From Anaeramoeba flamelloides (lineage: Eukaryota > Metamonada > Anaeramoebidae), in the NCBI GenBank assembly GCA_027625915.1, contig JANTQA010000033.1:8990001-9054000 (forward strand): 64,000 nucleotides of DNA, read 5' to 3'. Every line of letters begins with the position of its first letter. The first letter of the stretch is position 1. Below are positions 21,091 to 33,945 of this stretch, piece by piece. The position numbers were made by a program, and so were the translations under genes. The notes under the pieces were generated by a model. It did no database searches. It saw only the letters and a list, made by a program, of their open reading frames with translations, and was not told the DNA's origin.

Positions 21091-24000
21091 CCTTATTATA
21101 TCTAATTTTTTTGAAAAATAATCGAGGTTTTTACCAAAGTTTGTTATGAATTTTGAAAATGATAATTTTTTTCTTGATTTTTGATTGATTGGATATTGTT
21201 TTTCGTGTTTTGTTTAATTAATCGTCATTCTAATAACTGGTGAGTTATGATTTTAAAAATCAAATTCTTAAGGGATTAGTGTTAACCAAAGGGGAATTTA
21301 AGATGAAAGTTTATTGTTATTGGGTTTAAATCACATTATTAGATCAAATGTTCAAATGTTTCTAATATATTAGTTTAGTAAAGGAGTGGTATTTGTTGAT
21401 CCCCATAATTAAAAATGATAGATCTATTATTTAAAAGAAAAAACAAGACTTTTAGAAAAAAATATATAATTTCCAATATAATAAACAGTCAAATAATGAA
21501 TATTCTAACCCCAAAGTTGCAAAATATCTTTCTTAAATGTATATCTAAATATAGATTAGATGTAAAAAAATTCATTTTTTTAAAAATAAATGATGAACAA
21601 ATAAATTATTTTGGAATAATTATTTGACATATTCATGGAAATATATTGATGTTGCAATTAACTTTATAAAAAGGATACTAAAATAACAAAATTAATGAGT
21701 TTTTTTGTTATTATTTTGATGACAATGGTGTAATTTTTGATATAGAAAAATTCTAAAAAATAGCTACTTTTGGAAGTTCTAAAGATGAATTATTAAATAC
21801 AGGAATAATATTATTTTGAGTTTCTATTTTTAGATTTGGAAAAGGAATTAAAAAAATTTTGAAAATGAAATTTTTTTAATAGTAATCCTGTGTAAAAAAT
21901 AGAATAAATTATTGTTGAAAAATATTTAGAATTGATTTTTTTGGGCTAATGTGATCGATGTAATATTAATATCATTTACACTCAATTACAACTGTTCCAA
22001 CCCTACCGTGAAAATTTATAAAATCATAAAATTGAAAATATATTATAAAATTGTATCATGTATAACGAACTATAAAAAGGTTATGAAAGTTTATCATAAA
22101 CCTTAACATTTATATTATTAGAAAAAAACATGTTATCCATTTTTTTGGTTTTGGAATATGGCAAAGAATTCATTAAAAAACAATTTATACATGTTGATCT
22201 TCAATTTCCCAAATTGGAAAAATCAGAGGTAAAAACAATTTAAAAAATAATAATATAAAAATACTTTCAAGTTTTTCATGATTTCTTTTCCTTTGTAATT
22301 TAATTTTTGTAATTGTTTTTTTACAAAAAAAAAAATCTCTTATGGTGTAAGTAGAAATGGAATTTTTTTATCTAATCATATGATCCTAATTGAATTTTCT
22401 ATTTCGCAAAACAGATTATTATAATAGAAAGTTAATTTTTATATCTTATAATATTTCGGTTGTATATTTAGTAAGGGGATGTAAAATAATTTAATTATAG
22501 ACAATTTTATTGTGAATCTAATCCATAAAAAATTAGATAAGAATTAATTAATAAGACAAGAATTTCACTAAAATTAACATTAATTTTCTTTTCCTACACT
22601 ATTTTTATTTATCTTATTTTTTCCAATGCTTTACTTATAAAGTCCATATTTGAAAATTTTTTAGATGTAACTCCATTAATTTAATAAATTTATTTTAAAA
22701 GGGTTTGATAAATTCATTGCTGATAAAAAAAAACATTTAATAGTGTCTTTATTTGCATAAAAAAATTGGCACTGTTAATTATTTAGTAAAATTTTTTCAA
22801 AAATTTATTCAAATAATCATAACAAAATCCCACTTTTTAGATTATTTTTTAAAATTGAATTATTTTTTATTCAATATCCTACAAGGCAGGAAAACTAATT
22901 GATAAATAATTTTTAGAAATAATCTAGGTAAGGTTTGATGTATGGGGATTTATATTAAAGGGGGGGTATACTATCTTCGTGTATTTATCTATGGGTAAAT
23001 TATAGATTTGGGTAATACATATTGTTTTAACTATTTGTAATTTTACTGTGCTAACTATTTTTTATTATTATTATTGGGGTAAAATGTGTTTTATTTTTTT
23101 AAGAACGATCTCTTACTTTCTTGAATTTTTTTTAAAAATATTTCTTTTTTATTTTCTCATCAAATTCGTAAATATTTGATTTTGGATAAATGGTATGATT
23201 ATGAAGTTTTATCGGTTAATAAAGCCTTTACAAATTTTTAAATAATTTTATAGATTATTACTATTTGTGTGGCTTTTTGATATTTCCCCTACAATTATAA
23301 AAATATATAACCCTATAAACATATCAACGAGTTTTCTTACTTGTTTATTTATTATTTTTTTTTTTTTTTTTTCAATCAAAAAATGGCTGATAGATTTAAT
23401 AATAATAATGGCCATAGATCTTATTTATATACCTCCCTTCCTTCTATATGGTATTTATTTTAGATAGACATTTTTATTTTTTCAAAAAATTATTAATTTC
23501 AACTCAATTCAGATTATTTAAAAACAAGTATTTCATAAATTATATAATTTTTAATATAAAACTTTGTAATATTCTCTATGTATTTTATTTTTTTTTTTCA
23601 ATTTTTGTATTTTTTCGAAAAAGATTTAATGGTTCACTAAAATTGTTATTGGTATTTTAAAAAAAATATTTTCTGATATGTTATGATTTTTGACAAATAT
23701 TATATTTTTTACCAACATTTAATTCTCAGAAGTCTAAATATATATATTATATTAGTTCAAGGTATAATTAATTAAAATTGTAATATAATTTTGTTTATTC
23801 AATCATTAAAACAAAACAATAAAAATTAAAATTAAATATTTTAAAAATTAGTGTTCCCTTTTATTTGAAATGAGAAATCTCGTTTTGTAAAGTGTCTGGG
23901 AAAAAAAATGATAAAACCAATAAACGCCTTTGAACAAGGTTAATTGGGAAAAAGTTCTCAACATTTTAGGGGAAAGTTCATTTACAAGATAGACTTTTGT

Positions 24001-24860
24001 TCTTTATAGTCTCAAATTCAAATAAATCCGCAATTCATCTGGATATTTTGTTGGAATTGTTTTTTTTTCTTTATTTTCTTTTTTCTTTTTCCATAAATCA
24101 ATCTAATAATGATCTTTCAAAATTCCTATATTTAGCTCATTCGAAATCAAACTTAAACTGTTTCAATTTTTATATTGGTAAATTATTTTCAAATTGATTT
24201 CTTCTTTTCTTGTTTTTTCATTTTCCAACTGTTCAATATCCATAAATAAAAAAACAAAAAATGAAAAAATGAATAATTAAAATTAAAATCATCAGTAAGT
24301 AATTATCTTATTAAGGATCAAATTTAATATTATTGATGATTTGAGAGGTGTGCGCTTTTGTTTGAAAAAAGGTTTATAAAGTAATCTGAAAAACAGAGTT
24401 TTGGGTGAATTTTTGAATTTAATAGTTTAGTTGTTTTTCTTGGATTTTTTTGTTAATCAAAAGAAAAAATTAGAATAGGAAAATAAATTAAAAAAAAAAG
24501 TGAGAAATATTAGCGAAATAATAGAAAAAATATATATATATATATTTTTTTTTGTATTTTTATAATAATTCAAATAAATTTTTGAAAATTTTTACATTAT
24601 TTTTCATTTTGGAAATTATTTAATTGTTAATTCAGTTTTAAATAACGAATTATTTTGGTTAAAGTGTCAAGAAATGTTGTAAATTATTTGATTTTTGAAA
24701 GGTACTTTGAAACAAAATGTTTTGAAATTCGAGTTATTAGGATTGAAAAAAATGGAAGAAAAATGAAGTAAAAAATTTTTTTACATTTTTTTGAATGTAT
24801 CAGTATTGATTTTTATGTATTAATTATTTTTTCAATTTGCTTTGAATGAAAAAAAGGGGA
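21091..24860. other. Gene-poor AT-rich stretch
   Basis: Several AT-derived open frames occur but none has an amino-acid composition or motif I would defend. A (TA) run is at about 24531-24545. Confidence 0.45.
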
Positions 24861-24945
24861 TAGAAGATTGAAGATAGAAAATAGAAAATAGAAAATAGAA
24901 AATAGAAGATAGAAGATAGAAGATTGAAGATTGAAGATCGAAGAA
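24861..24945. repeat. GA-rich short tandem repeat
   Basis: Degenerate 7-8 bp units of the type AAAATAG and AAGATAG, then AAGATTG, over 85 bp. It lies about 35 bases beyond the stop codon of the SH3-TPR gene, probably in its 3' untranslated region. Confidence 0.75.
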
Positions 24946-24980
24946 AAAGAAAAGAAAAGAAAAAATTAAAAAAAAATTTA

Positions 24981-26588
24981 TTATTTTTTTTTTCCTTTCT
25001 TTCCTTTCTTTCCTTTGGCTTGTTGCTGCTTTCTTAACAAGGCTTCTTTTTCTCTTCGGGCTTTATTTTGTCTTAATATTTCTCGAGGATCAGAAGGCAG
25101 TCCCATTAACATTGGGTTCATCCCCATTGCTACACCACCAATTGGCCTTCTGGGCCCAGTTCTTCCTGTTCCGCCTGTTCCTCGCCCTCGCCCTCTTCCT
25201 CTTCCTTCATTGCTGTCCTTAGGTGCTATAAAATCGATCTTTTTCCCCATAAGAGGCAGCCCTCTGCCCCTACCTCTGCCTCGGCCCCTGCCCCTGCCTC
25301 TTCCCTTCCCTTCTGAAGAGCCATTCTTGTTCTGCCCATCTTGCTTTTTTTTCAATTCCTCCTCGCGTTCTTTTTCTTCCTTTTGGAGCTTTCTGATGTG
25401 TGTTATTAAATTATTTACAACGCCAAACTTCTTTTTTGAATATTTGAATCGATTCGACATTGCAAGATCTGCAAGCGATTGCTCAAATAGGCTGCATTTC
25501 ATTAAGGCATACCCACGGTTAAACAAAACTTCTGCCTTGTGGAGCACAAAGTCGATCCCTAAGGGCCTGTAGTCGATGTAATTATTGATTCGGAGTAAAC
25601 GGAGGGACGTTGTGTAATCCACAACAGCCTGGATGTTGTCTGAACACCACGTGTATACGTTTCCCCTCATAAAAAAGCCCAGGGCAAAGTATTTGTCTGA
25701 TTTGATTGCTTCGTTCAAATAAAAGATCGCAGAGCGATGCTCCTCTTGCTGGATATGGATGAGTGCAATATTGAAAAACACTTTGGAATTCGAGCCAACC
25801 ATTTTGAAATTGAAAACAGATTCTTTTAGTTTCCCCTGCTGATAAAGTTTAAGGGCCAGCTCCCATCTTTCTGTTGCACTTTTTTGATACTTGTCTTTTG
25901 AAATATTAGTTTTTTCCGAAATGATTTTGAATGCGTCTTGCTAAAATTTTGTTTGGATTGTTGGTTGGTTTGTTTTTTTTTTTTTATTATTTTTTATTGA
26001 TTAAGAATGTATATTTTAGTCAATTTGTTTTGAGTTGAAGAACTCCCTCAGAGAATGGAATGGGAAATTTCAAAATTGATTTAAAAAGAAAAAAAATTTT
26101 TTTGTTTAAAAATCAAAAAAATTGAAAAAATTTCTGTTTTGTGGACAGTATTTGAGAATTTGAAATATGGAATAAACAAAAATCAACTAAAAACAGTTCA
26201 TTTTTTATTTTTGTTTTTCGTGTTTTGTTTGGTGTTTGTTTGTTTTTTTGAATTTTTTTTTTTTTTTTTTTTTGTTTTTGAAAATTTTTATGTTTTGTAA
26301 AATATTTACCTTTAAATGTGTTGCGTAAACGGATCGGATTTGTGGTTGTGTAAATTTTTCTAACAGTTTTTTGTGTTTCTTTTTTTCTTTAACTTCCTTT
26401 GCGCTACGTTCTAAAAAAGTCGCAGGCACATAGCCACTTTTGTTGGGATCTTTCGCCTTCCAAACAAAGATCCATTCATCACTACTTGAAAGACCTTCTG
26501 AGACAACTGTTTCTTTTTCTTTAATTGTTAATTGATGATCAAGAGTAGCCTTAAAAGGTTTGGTTACTTTGTATACAATTTGAGACAT
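24981..26588 (-). CDS. SH3-TPR protein related to the p67phox (NCF2) N-terminus
   Basis: Two exons, 26588-26310 and 25940-24981, joined in phase 0 across a 369-bp intron (donor AAG|GTAAATATTT, acceptor ATTTTAG|CAAGAC), give 412 residues. Exon 1 is an SH3 domain (VYKVTKPFKATL, DEWIFVWKAK, SGYVPATFLE). Exon 2 starts with four TPR helical pairs: WELALKLYQQGKLKESVFNF, KVFFNIALIHIQQEEH, FALGFFMRGNVYTW, then RLLRINNYIDYRPLG and KAEVLFNRGYALMK. This follows the p67phox TPR order closely, including the IDY-x-x-LG insertion. Arg210 and Asn212 align with p67phox Arg102 and Asn104, which contact Rac. The C-terminus holds two RG-repeat blocks and a Lys-rich tail. Inference: a Rho/Rac-binding scaffold. 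In p67phox the SH3 domains follow the TPRs; here SH3 comes first, and no PB1 domain is seen. The ATG at 26588 is preferred over upstream frames that read as leader sequence. Confidence 0.85.
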
Positions 26589-28721
26589 TATTTTAAAAAA
26601 AAAAAAGGTAAGGGAACAAAAAATTGAAAAATAAAATCTGTTTAATTTTCTTAGAAATTTTTCCCTTATTTTCTCTTGAAAAAAAAACACTTCACATTTT
26701 GGAATTATAAACAATAATTTGGTGACTTTCAATTTTACATTGTTCTCATTCCTTTGAGAAATTTCCAAATGTTACATTGGAATGAGAAATATCATGAAAT
26801 TCCAAAAAAAGTTTTAAAAATTGTAGGTAAATTTAACAATTTTTTACATCTAAAAAATCAACTTTCCAGAAATTTTTCATTTCAATAGTTCTCTTGTCAA
26901 TCAATTTAGAAATTTGGTTTGAATTTAGATCTTTAAAATTCGATTTTGAACACTAATTTATAAAAAGTCACAAAATTGGGAAGTATATAATAACATTTTT
27001 GAGAATTTATCAGTAATTTATAAAGTTCTACATTTTTAGGAATATCGAACATTGAACATCTTTGAATAAAAGAAATCAATTTTAATCTCATAGAAAGTCA
27101 ATTTATTGATATTTTTCTTATTTAATTGGAAATATTCTCTAATCGCACAAGGAAAAAATTTTTTTGAAATTTGTCAGTAATGTTGAATTCGTCTTGTAAA
27201 CAAAAGATGGTTGTGAAATAGAAAAATTTTCATTTTATTTATGGACTAATTTTTGAATGATCAATAAAGAATTATGAAACTGAAATACCTCAAGCTTAAT
27301 TAATACCTATTGTACACTTCTTATTGTCAATTTCGTATGAATCAGAACAATCATTGCACCAAAAAATACCTAAAAATAATTTTTACTAACGTTTTACAAT
27401 TAAATTCCAAATTTACAATATTGAGAATACTTAAATTTGCATTTACCATTAATTTTTGAATAAAATGAACAAAATTTTCATTAATTTTTTGGATAAAAAA
27501 ATCTAAATAATTCCCAATAATGAAAATGTAATGCCAAAGTCTGCTATTCAAAAAGGTGAATAAATATATTACTGATTTATGAAATTAAATAATTTAAATT
27601 TCTTGAACTTTAAAACCTTTATTTTTTAGCTGAGTAAATAATCGTCTTTATTAATTATTCAACAAATAGTAATCCACAGACTTTGGTTCTATTTAAATTT
27701 TAATAACCAATCTAATTATTAGTTTTTGTTTTTGTTTGAAAATGAAAAAAAAAAAAAGTAAAATTATATTAGAAAAAAGGATATTGATAAGAATTTTTTT
27801 AATTCAAATTGATTTGGTACCTTTTTTCCTTAATAATTAATTTCAAAAGTGTTGATAAAGTTTTTATTTTCAAAATTTTTTTTCTATATTTATTCTTTAT
27901 TTTGAAAATTCAAACATAACACAACAATTAAATTAATTATTAGAATCAAGTTAGAATTCAAAATAGTAAAATGAAACATAAATATGGGAATTCCAATTTT
28001 CAAAATAGGATTTTGAATATTAAAAATTAGTAAAATTGTTTTGATGTTGGGATAATTTTTTATAAATGGGAAATTAGAAACAATATTTAAAATAATAGGT
28101 ATTATTCCAGTTCAATGATTTGTGTTTCAGGATTCTTTATTTATTGTTCAAAAAATAGTAGAAAAATAGTTGAAACCTTTTCGATATTGTAATTTATTTT
28201 TAGAATTAAAAAAATTTTTTACATTTTTTTTCCTGGTGAATGGGGGTAGGAATACAAAATTGTTAAAGATTTTGTAATCTTTAAAACAATATTTAATTCG
28301 TGAGTAACTTTCAATCAATGGAATTTAAAATCCTGACTAAACAATCACCTCGGGGTCAATTAAAGCGGTAAGTATTTTTTTTTGAAAAAAATGCACATAT
28401 CGGTTTAGATATTATTTTAAATTTTATAATTTTCCCTTTTTAAAGATTTTTAATCACATTTCTATTCTAAAAATATATAATTCATATAACTGATTTATCG
28501 TGCTTATGGTTCTTTAGGAATTAATATGTTTTTCAATAGAAAAATGCCAATTTTAATATAAATAAGAATTTTTTTCACTAGAATCCCAGTAATGGTAATA
28601 AAAAATCTAAAAATCAAGAATTCTTCATTTTGATATGAGAAAAAAAATTTTTCTAACCACAGCAAGCATTCTTTTATTATTTGGATTTTTTTTTTTTTGT
28701 AAAAATTTCCACTTTTTTCAA
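26589..28721. other. Gene-poor AT-rich stretch
   Basis: 5' flank of the SH3-TPR gene, then sequence without supportable features. Confidence 0.5.
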
Positions 28722-28922
28722 TACAGTCAGTTTCACTTTTAAGGCACAAACTTTCAACAAAATTTAAGGCACAAAAAAATCTCAAATTAAGGCACATTAT
28801 TTGGAATTTTAATTTTTACAATTTATTTTTACTAGAATATGTATTTTGTGCTTTAATTTGAGATTTTTTTTGTGCCTTATATTTCGTTGAAAGTTTGTGC
28901 CTTAAAAGTGAAACTGAATGTA
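28722..28922. mobile_element. MITE family A, copy A3
   Basis: 201 bp. The left end is canonical; the right end reads GAAACTGAATGTA, one base off. Confidence 0.9.
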
Positions 28923-29372
28923 AGGTTTCTGAATATCATAGAATTTAGGAAATCGGAAAATAACACAGAAACAATATAAATCATCTGAATTTTAAAAATT
29001 GTAGAAATCATAAAAAACTGAAAATGCATTAAAAAATAGATATTGAGAATGTAAATTAAAAAATAGTGATTTTTTTCAAAAAATAAAAATATGTTCTGTT
29101 GGGATATTTATTTTGTTTTTTTTGTTTCAAGTCTAAAAATTTTTAATTTTTTAAAGAAGTAATTAATTTTTAATTTTTATTTCTGAATTAGTGTAATTAC
29201 TGACTTTTTCTCTAAGTATTGGATGTATCTAAATATGTTAATAATAAATTAGATTTGGAAGATTAAAAATAATCTTAAAAAATAGAGAGTTTACATTTTA
29301 TGTTCTTGGTATGAATGGGGTATTGATTATTTAATTGTGCCACCCATTTGGAATTATAATATTCATAATAGA

Positions 29373-31020
29373 AAAAGAATATATATATATATATATAACA
29401 GGTCATACGTGTTTTCGTTTGAAAACAGCGAAAGATTTATAAAATCGCGTTTTTTCGACTTTTTTACATGTTTTTTTCATTTCATTCGTTGTTTGCGTTT
29501 TTTGTTTTTTGAAAAAGTACTCGAATTCTTTTGAAATCATACTTTCCGTTTCTGGTATGTGAAAAAAAGTAAACGAAAAAACTTATAAGGAACAAAAAAA
29601 AACAATAAAAAAGACTAGGACATAATATCCTTAAATTATTAAAAAACAATGGGTATTAGAAATTTCCTATTTATGTGTGGGGTATTTTAAACAATGGAAA
29701 TACTTTGATTTTCTATAGTTTTTTAAATTATAAAACAATACTGGTGGGTTTTCTGTTTAAAACCCTTGAAAATTGTAAACACCTTAAATACTGAGGAAAG
29801 GATTTTTTTTTTTAATTTACTATTTGATGAAACAAAGTGGTCAAAATTTAACTTTTTTACCTTTTTCAAATTTGATCAGCTCCCCAAATTTTTTAGTAGT
29901 GCTATTACATCTAACAATATAATTTTTACGATCACAAAAAAAAAATTAAAATTACAGTCAGTTCCACTTTTAAGGCACAAACTTTCAACGAAATATAAGG
30001 CACAAAAAAAATCTCAAATTAAAGCACAAAATTCAGATTCTTGTAAAATAAATTGTGAAAAAAAAAAATTTCAAATTTTGTGCCTTAATTGGAGATTTTT
30101 TTGTGCCTTAAATTTTGTTGAAAGTTTGTGCCTTAAAAGTGAAACTGACTGTATCAACTTAAAAAATTTTCTTGATCCCAATTTCGAATTTGGAAAATGT
30201 GATCAGTAATTTTTTTATTTATATCAACTCTGTTTCGACTTATCGGCAAGAAAATTATTTTACTTAATTTTTTTTTGATACTTAAAAAACATTTTTACAC
30301 CTAATTTTTTTCAATTAATACATTATCTCCTGTCCTATTTCTTAACTCATATTTACTTCTGAATCCCTTATTAAGTTATGTTAAAAAAATAATTTCATTT
30401 TTTTATTATTAATGTTTTCACAAAATTGTTTTTAAATAATTCTTTTGTTACTTTTTTATCCAAAATTGCCACTTTCAACATTTTAAAATAATAGTTATTT
30501 TCTTTAACAGTGAGAATAAATTCCAAACTCATGTTAACCTAAGTAATAATCACTTTCACTTTTTTATTTAATTTTAAGAATTATAATATTATTTTTTCAT
30601 TAAATTTACATATTATTCTATCATAAAATTTAATTACTTCAAAATAGCAAGTAGAAATTGATTAACCAAAAACTATTAATTAGCAACTACCTTTCACAAA
30701 TGCAGAGTGTTTAGATTAAAGTCTCCGACTTATCCGAGTTACAATCATTAGTATTTAATTTATTATTTTTTTTTTGTTTATGATTTTTTTTGTGATCGAT
30801 CATATTTTTTTAATAAGTATTTCCTTATATCAAAATAAATTTTAATTCAAATTTTTTTGATAATTTCTTTTTTGGTATCAAACTAAATTAATTATGAACA
30901 ATAAATTATTCTTCCCATTATTTTACTATTATTTATCTTTTATATATTGATTTTTTTTGGTTTTGATGATTAAAGATTTTATGAGATGTGTAAGATGAAT
31001 AAAGATTCAAAAAAAAAATG
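29373..31020 (+). repeat. Tandem segmental duplication, unit 1
   Basis: Collinear with 31306-33420. Order: a (TA) run, a 225-bp block with TTCGTTTGAAAACAGCGAAAG and CATACTTTCCGTTTC (29400-29600), a diverged spacer, a family A element, then about 850 bp whose best-conserved part is TAAATAATTCTTTTGTTA near 30435. Lacks the A element that sits at 32883-33082 in unit 2. Confidence 0.7.
29953..30153. mobile_element. MITE family A, copy A4
   Basis: 201 bp with both ends canonical (GTTCCACTTTTAAGGCAC at the left). It occupies the same relative place in unit 1 as A6 does in unit 2, so it predates the duplication. Confidence 0.9.
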
Positions 31021-31043
31021 TTTTTTTTGAAAAAAATTTTATG

Positions 31044-31243
31044 TACAGTCAGTTTCACTTTTAAGACACAAACTTTCAACAAAATTTAAGGCACAAAAAA
31101 ATATCAAATTAAGGTATAAAATTTGAAATATTTTTTTTTACAATTTGTTTTACTAGAATATGTATTTTGTGCTTTAATTTGAGATTTTTTTTGTGCCTTA
31201 AATTTCGTTGAAAGTTTGTGCCTTAAAAGTGAAACTGGCTGTA
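31044..31243. mobile_element. MITE family A, copy A5
   Basis: 200 bp; right end GAAACTGGCTGTA. It lies at the junction between the two duplicated units. Confidence 0.9.
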
Positions 31244-32141
31244 TATGTATTTTTAACACCTCGAATTCAAGGTTTTTTTGTTGTACCCTTTACAAAAATA
31301 TTGTATGTGAATATATATATATATATATATCACAGGTAATACGACTTTTCGTTTCAAAAACGCGAAAGATGTAAAAAACCCCATTTTTTCACTTTTTTAT
31401 ATATATTTTTCGTTTCATTCATTGTTTCGTTTTTTGTTTTTTGAAAAGGTTCTCGAATCCTTTTGATATCATACTTTCCGTTTCCCAGATATGAAAAAAC
31501 GTAAGCGAAAAAACTTAAAAACAACGGGGAAATATAACAGTTAAAACACTAGTTGGGTATAATTGCCTTAAAATGGTTAGAAAAAGAAAAATGTCGTTTA
31601 TATCCATCTAAATGGGGGGTTTCGTTTTAAAAACAAGGAAAATGGCTTTATTTTTATATTTTTAAAAAGCTGAAACAACACAAAGTGGGTTTTGAGTTTA
31701 AAATTCAAGGCATTTTTATAAATTTTTACAACAAATGAAAGAATTTTTTTTTTAAAAAAAAAAATACAATTATAAAAAAAATAGTTCAAAATTTCACTTT
31801 TTTATTGGATTTCAAATTTGAGTAGCTATCTATTTTTTCGGATGGTTATCACATCCTCTTAAAACAATTAATCAGTACTAGTTGAATTTTAAATTTAATA
31901 TTATATCTAATGAATAAATTTGCAATTTACTGTTCAAACCTGAGTTTAATATCTAAAGAAATTATCTAAAAATTAGAATTCTTATTAGGTGTTGATTAAT
32001 TAACAATGGAAAGGAGAGAAATTATATTACTAATTTATCCCTATTAAAAAAAAACTTTTTACCAAGAAATTTCTGTTTTGGAAGTTTTAAGGGTTGTTAC
32101 AATATTAAACATTTCATTTTTCAAATAACTCTTTTGAATCT

Positions 32142-32342
32142 TACAGTCATTTTCACTTTTAAGGCACAAACTTTCAACGAAATTTTATTCTCAAAAAAAA
32201 TCTCAAATTAAAGCACAAAATTCAAATTCTAGTAAAAATAAAGTGTAAAAAAAAAAATTCCAAATTTTGTTCCTTAATTTGAGATTTTTTTGTGCCTTAA
32301 ATTTCGTTGAAATTTTGTGCCTTAAAAGTGAAACTGACTGTA
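32142..32342. mobile_element. MITE family A, copy A6
   Basis: 201 bp; left end TACAGTCATTTTCAC. Positional counterpart of A4. Confidence 0.9.
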
Positions 32343-32882
32343 AAAAAATCGCCACTCCCAATAATATTATTTATTGATCACAATAAAAATATTTAAAATT
32401 ATTAACTTAAAAAATTTTTTTTTTCACAATTACTATTTGGGAAAATCTGATCTTTGATTTTTTTCATTATTTGGATTCTACTAGAACTTATTAGCAATAA
32501 TATTACAATAATTTTAAAATTTTTTTTGATAATATAAAACCATTTTTAAACGTAAATATTGTACTTAATTGATTGTTTTATTTATGGTTTATTAACAATT
32601 ACTTTCATAGGAAGAACTTTATTATGTTATGTTAAAAAATAATTTCATTTTTTATTATTTATCTTTTAACAAAACTGTTTTTAAATAATTCTTTTGTTAT
32701 TTTTTTAACAATTTTTCTACTTATTAGATTTTAATAAAAATATTTCTTTCTTAGACTGTGAGAACAAATTCAAAACACGAGTTAACCAAAGTAATAAACA
32801 CTATCACTTTTTTGATAATTTTAAGTATAAAATATTATTTCTCAGATAAATTCACATATTTTATTATAATATTTATTTAATA

Positions 32883-33082
32883 TACAATCAGTTCCACTTT
32901 TAAGGTACAAACTTTCAACGAAATTTAAGGCACAAAAAAATCTCAAATTAAGGCACAAATTTTGTAATTTTTTTTTTTACAATTTATTTTACTAGAATCA
33001 AAATTTTGTGCTTTAATTTGAGATTTTTATTGTGCCTTAAATTTCGTTGAAATTTTGTACCTTAAAAGTGGAACTGATTGTA
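32883..33082. mobile_element. MITE family A, copy A7
   Basis: 200 bp; ends TACAATCAGTTCC and GGAACTGATTGTA. Absent at the matching place in unit 1 (near 30640), so it arrived after the duplication. Confidence 0.9.
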
Positions 33083-33420
33083 TATTAAATAAATGGAAAT
33101 TGATTAATGAATAAGATAAGAGTAAAACAACCAATTCATGTGTAGAGAAGATTTACTTCAGTATGTCTAGTAAATCGGTGATTAAAATAATTAGTATTTA
33201 TTTTATTTTCTTTTTTGTATATACTTTTGTTTTTTTTGTGATCGATCAAAAAAAATTATTTTTAAAAAGTATTTAATTACATCAAAATAAATTTTCATTC
33301 GTAATTTTTTGATAATTTCTTTTTTGTTAACAGACTTTAAATAAATATATACGATAAATAATTTTTTCTATTATTTTAATTATTTTTGTGTTTTTTTTTT
33401 TTTGATTTCAAGAATGAAGT

Positions 33421-33560
33421 ATATTTGAGGTATATCCCTTAGAGGACCGCAATCGACCCACTCAGATTTTCGAATTTTTATCCTAATATTTTTGTACTAT
33501 GAGAGTGTGACAAAAGTACATATATCCCAGCGGGGTAGGCATATGTAAATTTTTCTATCT
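33421..33560. other. GC-richer island of unknown nature
   Basis: A short stretch with markedly more G and C than its surroundings. It contains two related blocks, TATATCCCTTAGAGGACCGC and TATATCCCAGCGGGGTAGGC, about 85 bases apart. No repeat copy elsewhere in the window and no long frame. Confidence 0.4.
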
Positions 33561-33754
33561 TTTTCAAAAAATCAGTAGATCGCGAAATTTTTAATTTTTT
33601 TATAATTATTTTTGAGTTTATTTTGATGAATAATTATAAAATTTTGAATTTTTTTTTGAAAAAATTTGATTTTTCAATTTTATAGTGATATTTACATCAA
33701 GTGATATTTTATGGATGATACCTCTTTTATATAACTTAGGATGGTTCAAATTAT

Positions 33755-33945
33755 TACAGTCAGTTTCACTTTTAAGGTACAAACTTTCAACGAAATTTAA
33801 GGCACAAAAAAATCTCAAATTAAGGAACAAAATTTGGAATTTTTTTTTTACAATTTATTTTTCACTAGAATTTGAATTTTGTGCTTAATTTGGATTTTTT
33901 TTCATGCCTTGAATTTTCGTTCAGAGTTGTGTTTTAAAGGTGGTT
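33755..33945. mobile_element. MITE family A, copy A8 (right end decayed)
   Basis: Left arm canonical; the right arm has drifted (TTTTAAAGGTGGTTC) and the terminal GACTGTA is gone. Confidence 0.8.

Larger units (their letters stand above)
31306..33420 (+). repeat. Tandem segmental duplication, unit 2
   Basis: Second copy of the 29373-31020 block: (TA) run at 31311-31331, the block with CATACTTTCCGTTTCC, a spacer, element A6, then the long conserved segment. It is longer than unit 1 mainly because of element A7. Confidence 0.7.

Noticed and set aside
25015-25572. Long plus-strand frame rich in Pro and Leu opposite the SH3-TPR gene.
   Set aside because: It is the antisense shadow of the RG- and Lys-rich coding sequence.
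26589-26768. Frame upstream of the SH3 start (EISQRNENNVKLKVTKLLFI) as part of the SH3-TPR protein.
   Set aside because: It is AT-type filler rich in Phe and Lys runs, and the ATG at 26588 is followed directly by the SH3 domain.
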